Shown here piece after piece: positions 17,370 through 26,162 of a stretch of 64,000 nucleotides of DNA. The notes below the pieces were generated by a model. It did no database searches and was not told the DNA's origin. It worked only from the letters and a program-made list of their open reading frames with translations. The position numbers and the translations under genes are program-made. Position 1 is the first letter of the stretch; every line of letters starts with the position of its first letter. This DNA is from Pseudomonas sp. CC6-YY-74 (lineage in GTDB: Bacteria > Pseudomonadota > Gammaproteobacteria > Pseudomonadales > Pseudomonadaceae): the NCBI RefSeq assembly GCF_002025205.1, contig NZ_CP019947.1, forward strand, positions 1,960,001-2,024,000, read 5' to 3'.

Positions 17370-19334
17370 CTATAAGCGAAAATGCCCGGCCATGCCCTGG
17401 AGTTCGCGGCCCAGCTGTGCCAAGCGAATGCTCGAGTCAGCCGTTTCGTCCATCGCCACCGACGACTGATCGGCGATATCGCGAATCGAGGTCACGCTGC
17501 GACTGATCTCTTCGGCCACCGCCGTCTGCTCCTCGGCGGCGGCGGCGATCTGCTGGTTCATCTCGAAGATCAGGGTCACCGCCTCGGCAATCCCGGCCAG
17601 GGCACTTTCGGTTTGATTGGCATCCTCCACCACATGCGCGACCAGGGCACCGCTCTGCTGCATGTCAGCCACCGAGCGCCGCGCGCCCTCACGCAACGTG
17701 GCGATCAGGCCTTCGATTTCCGCGGTGGACTGCTGGGTACGCTTGGCCAACGCGCGCACCTCATCGGCCACCACGGCAAAGCCGCGGCCCTGCTCGCCGG
17801 CACGCGCGGCCTCGATGGCGGCGTTGAGAGCCAGCAGGTTGGTCTGTTCGGCCACGCTCTTGATCACATCCAGCACCGAATCGATGCGTTGGGTGTCCTG
17901 ACTGAGGCGCTCGATACTCTGGGTAGTGGTGTCCATCGCCGCCGCCAACTGGTCGATCCGCACCAGGGTCTGGCGCACCACCTCGGCGCCGCGGCTGACC
18001 CGGTTATCGGCGTCCTCGGTGGAAGCGGCCGCCGCCTCGGCGTTACGCGCCACCTCATGCACGGTGGCGGTCATCTCGCTCATGGCGGTCGCCACCTGAT
18101 CGGTTTCCACCCGCTGGCCATTGACGCCCAGGCGAGTCTGCTCGGTAATCGCCGACAGCGACTGCGCCGAAGCGGAAATCTGGCTGACCCCACCCTGCAA
18201 CTGACCGACCATCTCGCGCAGGTTGTTCGACATGCTCTGCATGGCGGCCTGCAATTGCCCCACTTCGTCGCTGCGCTGCACCTCGATGTGCACACTGAGG
18301 TCGCCCTCGGCGATCTGCCGGGCCTGCTCGATCACCTGCTTGAGCGGCCGCACAATCAGCAGGGTAATGGCCAGGGTCGCCAGCAGACCGATGACCAGGG
18401 CCAGCGCCGCAGCCAGCAGAATCAGCCAACCACTGGCTTGCAGTTGTGCCTGCATGGCGTTTTTTTGCAAGGAATAGGCCTGTTCGACCAACCCGACAAT
18501 GCGCTCGGCTTGCTCTACCAGCAGGGCGTATTCCTGCTTCTGCTGGCGCAAGTTGCCGTTGTACTCCTTGAGCCGCTCATTGAATGAGTCGACGTTGCCG
18601 ATGACTTCCGCCAGCACCGAGGCATACGCCGGATCAGTCATGGCATCGCGCAGTTCACCGGCCAGGGATTGCGCATCGAGGGCCTCCTGGATCTCGCCCT
18701 GGGCGACTTCGGCAGAACTGCGGCTCTGCTGCAGGCGCACGCGGGCCTGATCGAGCGCCTGCAACAAGAGTTGATGGACCTTGCCGATCTGTCCGGCCTG
18801 CAGCACCGACTCGCCGCCTTGCGCACCCTGGCTACTCTCGAGCAGATCGATGCCATCCTCGGCCAGTCCATCCTTGAGCAATTCCAGGCTGTTGGAAGCA
18901 CTCACCACCAGCCAAGTGGCCGCCTCCAGGGACAGGCTCATGCTATCGGTCAGTTCGACATAACGGTCGAAGGCCGCGCGGTACTGGTCAACGGCACTGT
19001 TGACCTCGACCAGAACCTGTCCCTCGGCAGCCGGCAGTTCGGCCTGCAGGGCTGAGCTGCTCGCCTGCAGCGCCTCAGCCTGTTCATGCAGGCGCTGGAC
19101 ATGAGTGACATCGGTAGTCAGGGCGAAGTCCTGCTCGCGGCGGCGAATCTGCAGCACCTGGGTATTGATCGCGCTCATGCGCTCGAGCAACGCCGAGCGG
19201 GCACCGACCTCACGCAAGGCCGAATAGCCGGTGGCGGCAACCACCGCGGTGAGTGCCAGCACCACGCCAAAGCCCAGGCCTAATTTTTTCGCCGTACTCA
19301 AGCTGGCGACGCGCCGCTGCAGATCAGTCCACAT
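17370..19334 (-). CDS. methyl-accepting chemotaxis protein with large helical sensor domain
   Basis: A 654-residue chemoreceptor. TM1 lies near 20-40, then a periplasmic domain of about 255 residues predicted all-helical, TM2 near 300-325, HAMP ([19 protein letters not shown]) and the signalling domain with [20 protein letters not shown]. Length and helical content match the helical bimodular (HBM) sensor class such as McpS-type receptors, which bind organic acids or polyamines; that assignment is by shape only. The ATG at 19334 has GGAG seven bases upstream and gives a short basic N-tail. Confidence 0.9.
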   Translation of the reverse strand: MWTDLQRRVASLSTAKKLGLGFGVVLALTAVVAATGYSALREVGARSALLERMSAINTQVLQIRRREQDFALTTDVTHVQRLHEQAEALQASSSALQAELPAAEGQVLVEVNSAVDQYRAAFDRYVELTDSMSLSLEAATWLVVSASNSLELLKDGLAEDGIDLLESSQGAQGGESVLQAGQIGKVHQLLLQALDQARVRLQQSRSSAEVAQGEIQEALDAQSLAGELRDAMTDPAYASVLAEVIGNVDSFNERLKEYNGNLRQQKQEYALLVEQAERIVGLVEQAYSLQKNAMQAQLQASGWLILLAAALALVIGLLATLAITLLIVRPLKQVIEQARQIAEGDLSVHIEVQRSDEVGQLQAAMQSMSNNLREMVGQLQGGVSQISASAQSLSAITEQTRLGVNGQRVETDQVATAMSEMTATVHEVARNAEAAAASTEDADNRVSRGAEVVRQTLVRIDQLAAAMDTTTQSIERLSQDTQRIDSVLDVIKSVAEQTNLLALNAAIEAARAGEQGRGFAVVADEVRALAKRTQQSTAEIEGLIATLREGARRSVADMQQSGALVAHVVEDANQTESALAGIAEAVTLIFEMNQQIAAAAEEQTAVAEEISRSVTSIRDIADQSSVAMDETADSSIRLAQLGRELQGMAGHFRL

Positions 19335-19481
19335 AATTCCGCTCCATCCCCGCTCCCCTGGCGAACCCAGGTTTGCCAACCTTATCACGCAAGATAAAAG
19401 CGCAAGGCTGCTGGCGACAAGCCAGCAGCCGGGGCGATTGTGCTTTTAGCTATGAGCAGGTCGTTTTCAGAGCGGATCAGT

Positions 19482-20087
19482 TCAGGGGCGGCGCATCTCG
19501 AAGCTATCGCGGGTACGGGTATAAGCCATGCCGCCCAGGCGGCCGACCAGATCGAGCTTGTGCGGGTCAATCCGGCCCTTGTCGTTGAGCACCGCATCGT
19601 CGACATGGGCGAGCAGCACTTCGGCAAAAATCAGGTGGCAGTTCGGCGCATCCGGCGGATACGCCAGCACCTGCGCCACACGGCACTCGAAGGCCACCGC
19701 TGCGCCGGCCACACGCGGTACGCCAACTCGTTCGCTGGCCAGGCTGGCGATGCCGCAGTGCTCGAACTCGCTGACCCCATGGGGCAGGTGGGCAGCACTG
19801 GCGTTCATCGCCTCGGCCTGGGCGAAGGACACCAACTGGATCACCAGCTCGCCGCTAGCCTGCACATTGCGCAGCGTGTCCTTGAGACTGCCGTCGTCAC
19901 GCAGATTGACGTTGACCATCAACGTCGGCGGCGCGTCGCTGATCACCTGGAAAAAACTGAACGGCGCCAGGTTGCTGATGCCATCGCGGGAAACACTGGA
20001 CACCCAGGCGATCGGCCGCGGCGTAACCGTGGACGCCAGCCAGCGGTAGGCATCCAAAGGCGTCAGGGCACTGAAGTCCAGTTGCAC
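19482..20087 (-). CDS. flavin reductase family protein
   Basis: A 201-residue flavin-reductase-like (FMN-binding split barrel) protein. Characteristic segments are STVTPRPIAWVSSVSRDGISNLAPFSFFQVISDAPPTLMV (FMN binding) and LIFAEVLLAHVDDAVLNDKGRIDPHKLDLVGRLGG near the C-terminus. It probably reduces FMN with NAD(P)H or is a related oxidoreductase; the physiological partner is unknown. It begins with GTG at 20087, with GAGGA seven bases upstream. Confidence 0.85.
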   Translation of the reverse strand: MQLDFSALTPLDAYRWLASTVTPRPIAWVSSVSRDGISNLAPFSFFQVISDAPPTLMVNVNLRDDGSLKDTLRNVQASGELVIQLVSFAQAEAMNASAAHLPHGVSEFEHCGIASLASERVGVPRVAGAAVAFECRVAQVLAYPPDAPNCHLIFAEVLLAHVDDAVLNDKGRIDPHKLDLVGRLGGMAYTRTRDSFEMRRP

Positions 20088-20402
20088 GGCAAATTCCTCG
20101 GATAGTTGGGGTTGCCCAGTATGCCACTGCCGCCAGTCAGTGCCTCCGCCCTTCGACCGGTAATGCCGCTGGTCGGATGTCCTCGCCGGATTGCCAGCAC
20201 CCAGCAGCGGAGCCCCTTGTTTTGCTGGTGATTGGTGGCTCCAGAGGACCTGCGGCAGATCAAAAAAAAGGGGCTATAGCGCTTCTCTTTCCGCAATGCG
20301 CCACTAATATGACATATGCCGCAGCACTATCACGCTTAGAGTCATTTATTTGACTAATTAGAACAATTATCAGCCAACCATCATGGAACGAGGAAAACCA
20401 CC
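20088..20402. other. promoter region of the bcs operon
   Basis: This 315-bp gap separates the flavin reductase from bcsR. It is AT-rich in its last 120 bases, contains the FleQ-like box at 20341-20354 and a second AT-rich stretch (TAATTAGAACAATTATC), and ends in GAGGAAAACCACC before bcsR. No open frame in it looks coding. Confidence 0.6.
20341..20354. promoter_or_regulatory. FleQ-box-like site upstream of bcsRQABZC
   Basis: GTCATTTATTTGAC matches the published P. aeruginosa FleQ consensus GTCANTAAATTGAC at 11 of 13 fixed positions, with both outer GTCA/TGAC arms intact. It lies 48 bases upstream of bcsR. FleQ is a c-di-GMP-responsive regulator that controls exopolysaccharide operons, including bcs in P. 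putida, so c-di-GMP control of both transcription (here) and enzyme activity (BcsA PilZ) is likely. Confidence 0.6.
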
Positions 20403-20621
20403 ATGGGCATTCAGCCAATTGAAGAAGATCGACTGACGGTGGAACCACCGGAGGACCTCAACTTCCTCCTCGAACACTACCAACTAAAGACCTTTCAATA
20501 TTCAGAGCTGCAACACGAGCAGGCCGTACTCGCCTCGGTCGCCGACTGGCCACTGCTGAGCGAAACGCTACGACCACTGCTCCTGCTTGTTGAAGCCGCG
20601 AAACTCGACAAGGCAGACTGA
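20403..20621 (+). CDS. bcsR: BcsR: cellulose biosynthesis accessory protein
   Basis: A 72-residue soluble protein, first gene of the cellulose operon. In enterobacteria BcsR works with BcsQ in the cytosolic assembly that stabilises the BcsA synthase. The sequence has the short acidic N-terminus and the NFLLEHYQLKTFQYSEL..QAVLASVADWPLLSE segment expected of the family. A GAGGA precedes the ATG by about nine bases. One base separates its stop from bcsQ. Confidence 0.85.
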   Translation: MGIQPIEEDRLTVEPPEDLNFLLEHYQLKTFQYSELQHEQAVLASVADWPLLSETLRPLLLLVEAAKLDKAD

Positions 20622-20622
20622 C

Positions 20623-21354
20623 ATGCACTTGATTGCCCTACAGGGGCTGCGTGGGGGCTGCGGCACCACGTCAATAGTGGCCGGACTGACCTCAGCCCTG
20701 GCTATTCTGCACCATCCCGTACTGGCTATCGATCTGTGCCCCAGCAACATCCTCAGCCTGCACTTCGGCTTACCCTTCGATGAGCCCTCGGCCTGGACGA
20801 CGCGAGAATTGCACAATCCTGCCCAGGAGATAGTCGCCTTTCGTCAGCAGGAGCGGGTTTCCGTGCTGCCATTTGGCCGCCACGCCACCCAGGGTTATGA
20901 CCCCCTGCGTGCTGTTGACATGCTCGAGCACGCACTGCGACAACTGACGCCGTCGAGCAGCACCTTTGTACTGCTCAACATTCCACCTTACCTGAACCTG
21001 CTCAGTCACCTCGACCAGCGCCCGGATATCCATTGGCTGCACGTGCTGGTGACGGATCCGGCCTGCCATATCCTGCTCAACTACCAGCTGCGTGACCACC
21101 ACCCCCTGCCACGCAACCACCACTGGCTGATCAATCGCCTGCAACCGTCGCTCAAACTGTCCCACGACCTGCTGGAACTCTGGCGACTGGCCCTCGGACA
21201 GTTGCTGGTTCCTTGCGTGATCCATGAGGACGAAGCGGTTCGCGAGGCGCTGGCACGCAAGCAACTACTGGGTGAAAGCGCGCCGCACTGCCTAGCCATG
21301 CGAGATTTCCTCGCCTTGGCTAATTGGTGCGTCAAAACGGTGGAAAACCCATGA
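20623..21354 (+). CDS. bcsQ: BcsQ: MinD/ParA-like ATPase for cellulose secretion
   Basis: A 243-residue P-loop ATPase related to MinD that helps position and assemble the cellulose synthase. The deviant Walker A is GLRGGCGTTSIVAGL, which matches the RGG-GTT form normal in BcsQ rather than the KGGVGKT of ParA. The following LAIDLCPSNILSLHFG corresponds to the Asp-containing A' motif. It overlaps bcsA by four bases (ATGA). Confidence 0.9.
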   Translation: MHLIALQGLRGGCGTTSIVAGLTSALAILHHPVLAIDLCPSNILSLHFGLPFDEPSAWTTRELHNPAQEIVAFRQQERVSVLPFGRHATQGYDPLRAVDMLEHALRQLTPSSSTFVLLNIPPYLNLLSHLDQRPDIHWLHVLVTDPACHILLNYQLRDHHPLPRNHHWLINRLQPSLKLSHDLLELWRLALGQLLVPCVIHEDEAVREALARKQLLGESAPHCLAMRDFLALANWCVKTVENP

Positions 21355-23942
21355 ACCAGTGCACTCTACCGCCGCCAGCGCAACCATTGCCGAACGGAGC
21401 CGACCAGCCCGCTCCCGTCCGGCAGCCGAGTCTGCTGATGGTGTTTGTCCGTGCCCTGTGCTGGATGCTCTTTGCCCTGGAGTCTGCCAGCTGGCGTTGG
21501 CTGCTGGCGCACAGGCGCCAGCTCTATCCTCAGTCCTGCGAATTACGCCTACGTCCGGGCGATCCGCTGCGCGTATTGCTGCAGAGCCTGTGGCTGGTGC
21601 TGGTAAAGCCGGTCGATCAGCGCCCACACACACTCACCAGGTTTGCCACGTCGTGCCTGGCAGCCTTGAGTCGATGCCGGCAAGTGCAGGGGAAGGCATT
21701 GCAACGCCTGCTGGCGCGCGATAGCGGCCGTCAGATCAGCGCCCAGCCGGTGCCAGAGCGGCCCGACGGCACAGCTACCTGGCTGCAACTGCCGATGCTG
21801 CTGGTGGCCATGCCGGTGCTGGTACTGTGCATCACCCAACCTCTTGAGCCGTATCAACAGGCGCTGTTTGCCGGCCTGCTCTGGCTTATCGCGCTGGGCG
21901 TGGCCCGCTTTTCCGGGCGCCGCGCGACGCTGATCCTGATCGTCCTGTCAATTCTGGTCTCCAGTCGTTACTTCTGGTGGCGCTACAGCTCCACCTTGAA
22001 CTGGGACGACCCGCTGGATTTGGGCTGCGGCCTGCTGCTGCTGGCTGCCGAGAGCTATTCCTGGCTGGTGCTGATCCTTGGCTATCTGCAGTCCATCTGG
22101 CCACTCGACCGCCAGCCCTGCCCATTGCCGACCGACATGGCCAACTGGCCGAGCGTGGACATCTACATCCCAACCTATAACGAAGACTTGTCGGTGGTGC
22201 GCCCGACCGTGCTCGCGGCGATCGGCATTGACTGGCCACAGAGCAAGCTCAATATCTGGCTGCTCGACGATGGCAAGCGCGACGAATTCCGCCAGTTCGC
22301 CGCTGCCGCCGGGGTTGGCTACCTGACCCGCTCGGACAACCGCCATGCCAAAGCCGGCAACCTCAATACCGCGATGGGCAAGACCAGCGGCGAGTTCATC
22401 GCCATTTTCGACTGTGACCACATTCCAACCCGCTCCTTCCTGCAGATCACCATGGGCTGGTTCCTGCGCAGCCCGCGGCTTGGCGTCTTGCAAACACCGC
22501 ATCACTTCCTCTCGGCCGACCCCTTCGAGCGCAACCTGGATAATTTCCGCCAGACGCCAAACGAGAACACCCTGTTCTACGGCCTGACCCAGAATGGCAA
22601 TGATCTGTGGGACGCGACTTTCTTCTGCGGTTCCTGCGCCATTCTGCGGCGTACCGCACTGGAAAACATCGGCGGCTTCGCCGTGGAAACCGTAACCGAG
22701 GATGCGCACACCTCGTTACGCCTGCACCGTCATGGCTGGACCTCGGCCTATATTCGCATTCCCCAGGCGGCCGGCCTGGCCACCGAAAGCCTCAGCGCCC
22801 ATATCGGTCAACGCATCCGCTGGGCGCGTGGCATGGTGCAGATTTTCCGTCTCGACAACCCGCTGTTTGGCCCAGGCCTCTCGCTCGGGCAGCGGCTCTG
22901 CTACTTCAATGCCATGCTGCATTTTCTTTCCGGAGTACCGCGCCTGATCTACCTGACGGCGCCATTGGCCTTCCTCCTTCTGCACGCCTACATCATCTAT
23001 GCCCCGGCCTTGCTCATTCTGCTGTTCGTCGTGCCCCACATCGTCCATAGCACCATGACCAACTCACGCATCCAGGGCAGGTACCGCCATTCGTTCTGGA
23101 GCGAAATCTACGAAACCGTGCTCTCCTGGTATATCGCCCGACCCACCAGTGTTGCCTTGTTCAACCCGCGCAAGGGCACCTTCAACGTCACCGCCAAGGG
23201 CGGCCTGATCGAAGACGACCAGTTCGACTGGAAGATGGCCAAGCCTTTCCTGATCCTCGCCGCCCTCAACCTGACCGGCCTGCTGTTTGGCCTCTACCGT
23301 CTGCTCTGGGGTGCGAGCGACGAGCGCCTGACCGTACTGATCAGCCTGTGCTGGGTGCTGTACAACCTGATCGTGCTCGGCGGCGCCCTGGCTGTGGCGG
23401 CAGAAGTCCGGCAAATTCGTCGGGCGCATCGCGTTGACCTGCACCTCGACGCAGCGATCCGCCTGCCCTCGGGACATGCCTACCCCTGCACCCTGCTCAA
23501 TTACTCGGACGGCGGCGTGAGCATCCAGCTACCCCATGGACTAGACCTGACCCTGCCTGACGCTGCCAAGCTATCGCTGTTGCTCAGGCGCGGCCACGAG
23601 GAATTCGAATTTCCCGCCCGCGGCCGCAGCATTATTCAAGGCGTCCTCGGTGCCGAACTGGACCCCATGGATCTGCGCCGCCACGGCCGCTTCGTCCAAT
23701 GCACCTTTGCCCGCGCCGACACCTGGGCGCGCTGGCATGACGGTTTCGTACAGGACAAACCGCTCAGCAGCTTGCGCGGGATCGCCCGCGTCGGCCTCGG
23801 CGGCTATCGACAGACACTGTTGTATGCCCCGCCCTGGATGCAACCGCTGATTGATTTCGGCCGCGGCACCGGCCAATGGCTCGCCTCTTTCGTGCCAACC
23901 AACCCCGTACTCAGCACCGTCCAGACAGGGTCACGCCCATGA
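21351..23942 (+). CDS. bcsA: BcsA: cellulose synthase catalytic subunit (UDP-forming)
   Basis: An 863-residue inner-membrane GT2 glycosyltransferase that polymerises UDP-glucose and secretes the chain. GT motifs are complete: DDGKR (about 305), DCDH (about 353), TEDAH (about 448) and QRIRWARG (about 486). Several membrane helices flank the GT domain. The C-terminal PilZ domain begins RRAHR (about 689) and has NYSDGGV, the c-di-GMP-binding pair, so activation by c-di-GMP is expected. Overlaps bcsQ upstream and bcsB downstream by four bases each, giving translational coupling. Confidence 0.96.
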   Translation: MNQCTLPPPAQPLPNGADQPAPVRQPSLLMVFVRALCWMLFALESASWRWLLAHRRQLYPQSCELRLRPGDPLRVLLQSLWLVLVKPVDQRPHTLTRFATSCLAALSRCRQVQGKALQRLLARDSGRQISAQPVPERPDGTATWLQLPMLLVAMPVLVLCITQPLEPYQQALFAGLLWLIALGVARFSGRRATLILIVLSILVSSRYFWWRYSSTLNWDDPLDLGCGLLLLAAESYSWLVLILGYLQSIWPLDRQPCPLPTDMANWPSVDIYIPTYNEDLSVVRPTVLAAIGIDWPQSKLNIWLLDDGKRDEFRQFAAAAGVGYLTRSDNRHAKAGNLNTAMGKTSGEFIAIFDCDHIPTRSFLQITMGWFLRSPRLGVLQTPHHFLSADPFERNLDNFRQTPNENTLFYGLTQNGNDLWDATFFCGSCAILRRTALENIGGFAVETVTEDAHTSLRLHRHGWTSAYIRIPQAAGLATESLSAHIGQRIRWARGMVQIFRLDNPLFGPGLSLGQRLCYFNAMLHFLSGVPRLIYLTAPLAFLLLHAYIIYAPALLILLFVVPHIVHSTMTNSRIQGRYRHSFWSEIYETVLSWYIARPTSVALFNPRKGTFNVTAKGGLIEDDQFDWKMAKPFLILAALNLTGLLFGLYRLLWGASDERLTVLISLCWVLYNLIVLGGALAVAAEVRQIRRAHRVDLHLDAAIRLPSGHAYPCTLLNYSDGGVSIQLPHGLDLTLPDAAKLSLLLRRGHEEFEFPARGRSIIQGVLGAELDPMDLRRHGRFVQCTFARADTWARWHDGFVQDKPLSSLRGIARVGLGGYRQTLLYAPPWMQPLIDFGRGTGQWLASFVPTNPVLSTVQTGSRP

Positions 23943-24940
23943 AGCTGCAACATTTCGCCCGTTTCGTGCTCATGTTCATCGCCACGGCGCTGATCTCGAA
24001 CAGCGCCGTGGCCACGGCGACGCAGCCGCCAGCAACGGACGCGACGCAGCCAACCACCTACCAGCGCAGCCTCGGTCTCAGCGAGCTTTCTTCACCCGGC
24101 GTTCTCCTGCTGCGCAATATGTTGCGCCACCTCTACGCCGAGTTCGGCGTGCGCAGCGATGAGCTGGTCACTGCCGCCGAACTGCAGTTGTTCTACACCC
24201 CCTCACCGGCGTTGAACGCCAAGCGCTCCCACGTCAAGGTGTACCTCAATGACGAATTGATGGGCGTGCTGACGGTCCTCGATCAGGAGCTCGGCCAGGA
24301 GATCAAGCGCACATTAGCGCTGGATACGAGTTTCATTCGCGACTTCAATCACCTGCGCTTCGAGCTGGTGGGCAGCAGCGACAGTGCGTCTGAGGATCCC
24401 ATGCACGCCAGTCTGTGGCTGGACTTCAGTGCCAAGAGCCAATTGCAGCTCAGCGTCCAGCGACTCAAGGTCAGCAACGATCTGGCCATTCTGCCGGAGC
24501 CATTCTTCGATCACAGGGACACGGCACCCCTGCTGCTGCCGTTCGTTTTCAGCCGCGCGCCCAGCCCAACCCAGCAGACCGCTGCAGCCGTCCTCGCTTC
24601 CTGGCTCGGCATCCACAGCGGTTGGCGCGGCGCCTCCTTCCCCGTCTCCTTCGACGACTTGCCGGCCAACCGTTCGGCTGTGGTGTTTGCCAGCAACCAA
24701 CACCGCCCGGCGTTCCTCAAGGATTACCCAAAGGTCAGCGCCCCCACACTGGCCATCATTGACCATCCGAGCGCACCCTTCGCCAAACTGCTGTTGATCC
24801 TGGGTGAGGATGACCAACAAGTACTGGCCGCCGCCCGCGCAGTTGCCCTGGATAGCAACAGCCTGAAAGGGGCTTCAAGCACCCTGCGCAACATCCCCGA
24901 AGCCCCCCGAGAATGCCCTACGATGCGCCCAAATGGGTGA
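23939..24940 (+). CDS. bcsB: BcsB N-terminal portion (frameshifted)
   Basis: 333 residues as read: a signal peptide (about 1-28, ending SNSAVATA), then the first carbohydrate-binding and flavodoxin-like modules of BcsB. The last dozen residues (ECPTMRPNG) are out-of-frame sequence. Without the C-terminal part it lacks the membrane anchor, so on its own it is unlikely to support BcsA. It overlaps the bcsA stop (ATGA). Confidence 0.8.
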   Translation: MKLQHFARFVLMFIATALISNSAVATATQPPATDATQPTTYQRSLGLSELSSPGVLLLRNMLRHLYAEFGVRSDELVTAAELQLFYTPSPALNAKRSHVKVYLNDELMGVLTVLDQELGQEIKRTLALDTSFIRDFNHLRFELVGSSDSASEDPMHASLWLDFSAKSQLQLSVQRLKVSNDLAILPEPFFDHRDTAPLLLPFVFSRAPSPTQQTAAAVLASWLGIHSGWRGASFPVSFDDLPANRSAVVFASNQHRPAFLKDYPKVSAPTLAIIDHPSAPFAKLLLILGEDDQQVLAAARAVALDSNSLKGASSTLRNIPEAPRECPTMRPNG

Positions 24941-26154
24941 AAAGCGATGGGCCCACACGCTTCAGCGAACTGCTCGACAATCCCATGCAACTGCAGGCGA
25001 GTGGCCTGGTGCCACCGCCACTGAGCCTGACCCTGAGGGTGCCAGCGGACCTGTTCATCTGGCGCAGCCCGGGCGTACCACTGGATCTGCGCTACCGCTA
25101 TACGCCACCGCTGCAGAAGGAGTCTTCGCTGCTCAGCATCAGCATCAACGACCACTTCGTCCAGGCTCTCCCCCTCAACGATCCGGCGCCAGGAAAAATC
25201 GCCGGCCTGGCCCAGCAAAACCTGCCCCTGCTCACGCAACAGCCCGGCAGCAAGCGGCTGATGATCCCGGCCCAGCTCATCGGGCCACACAACGAACTGA
25301 GGATGAACTTCACCTTCAATGCCCTTCCCGGCTGCGCTAATTCCAACAACTGCGCCACCAGCCTGCCAATGAACATCCAGGCGGCGATCGACCCTGACTC
25401 CAGCATCGATTTTTCGGCCTTCCATCACTACAAAGCGATGCCCGATCTGCAGGCTTTTGCCGAAACCGGTTACCCCTACAGTCGTGTCGCCGACCTCTCG
25501 CAGACGCTGGTGCTGATGCCGGCCCAGCCGAATCAGGCCGAGCTGTCGCTGCTGCTGGCGATCACTGGCAGAATCGGCGCCTATACAGGCTACCCCGCCA
25601 CCCGCCTGAGCATCAGCGACGACTGGCTGGCTGCGGCGCAAAGCCAGCGTGACTTGCTCCTGATTGGCGCCGTTGCGCCAGCATTCAGCAACCAGGATGG
25701 CCCGGAACTGGGCGCCCTGGGCGCACAGATCGCGGCCAGCCTGAGCCACCCGGATAGCAGTGCCGCGCCCTCACAGATCAGTGATGCATCAGCCGATCTG
25801 GCAGCCCTGGTCGGGTTCAAGTCGCCCTTCGACGATCAGCGCAGCGTGGTCGCGCTGATGGCCAGCGACGCCAGCGGCTACAGCCTGATCGAGCAGAACC
25901 TGCTCGACAACCAGCGCCGCGCCAGGATCGCCGGCTCAGTGACCTTGATGCACGGGGAACACATCGATGCTGCCGTGCTTGGCGACACCTATTATATCGG
26001 CAGCCTGCCCTGGTGGCTGCTGCTCTGGTTCCACCTCGCCGACCACCTGCTGTTCCTGATAATCCTGGCCTTGCTGAGCGCCGTGCTGCTGGCCAGCGTG
26101 ATGTTCAGCGCCCTCAGTTTGCTGGCCAAACGCCGACTGCAAGCCCCCATCTGA
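24913..26154 (+). CDS. bcsB: BcsB C-terminal portion (frameshifted)
   Basis: 413 residues from the first ATG in the second frame (MPYDAPKWVKSDGPTRFSELL). It contains the second half of the BcsB periplasmic region and the C-terminal transmembrane anchor (about 370-405, LPWWLLLWFHLADHLLFLII). It has no signal peptide and no good ribosome site (only CGAGA), so independent, exported expression is improbable. It continues homology exactly where the first frame stops matching. Confidence 0.8.
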   Translation: MPYDAPKWVKSDGPTRFSELLDNPMQLQASGLVPPPLSLTLRVPADLFIWRSPGVPLDLRYRYTPPLQKESSLLSISINDHFVQALPLNDPAPGKIAGLAQQNLPLLTQQPGSKRLMIPAQLIGPHNELRMNFTFNALPGCANSNNCATSLPMNIQAAIDPDSSIDFSAFHHYKAMPDLQAFAETGYPYSRVADLSQTLVLMPAQPNQAELSLLLAITGRIGAYTGYPATRLSISDDWLAAAQSQRDLLLIGAVAPAFSNQDGPELGALGAQIAASLSHPDSSAAPSQISDASADLAALVGFKSPFDDQRSVVALMASDASGYSLIEQNLLDNQRRARIAGSVTLMHGEHIDAAVLGDTYYIGSLPWWLLLWFHLADHLLFLIILALLSAVLLASVMFSALSLLAKRRLQAPI

Positions 26155-26162
26155 GGTGCGTC

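Larger units (their letters stand above)
23939..26154 (+). pseudogene. bcsB: bcsB, cellulose synthase periplasmic subunit, disrupted by a frameshift
   Basis: BcsB is the periplasmic, C-terminally anchored partner of BcsA that guides the glucan. The gene is present end to end but in two frames. Frame one runs 23939-24940, and the homologous reading continues in the -1 frame from about 24904. The break is at a C6 run (24903-24908). One extra C would join ..NIPEAP to PRMPYDAPKWVKS, restoring the family's conserved PYDAPxW motif and a 738-residue protein, close to normal BcsB length. No other damage is seen. It may be a sequencing or assembly slip, a phase-variable tract or a true mutation. Confidence 0.85.

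Noticed and set aside
20623..20700. BcsQ lacking the canonical Walker A lysine, suggesting an inactive ATPase
   Set aside because: The RGG-GTT form is normal for BcsQ proteins, so it is not a defect.
24904..24910. Programmed -1 frameshifting in bcsB as the primary explanation
   Set aside because: CCC can slip, but no known BcsB uses recoding, and a second C/G-run deletion in the GST gene favours a common sequence-level cause.
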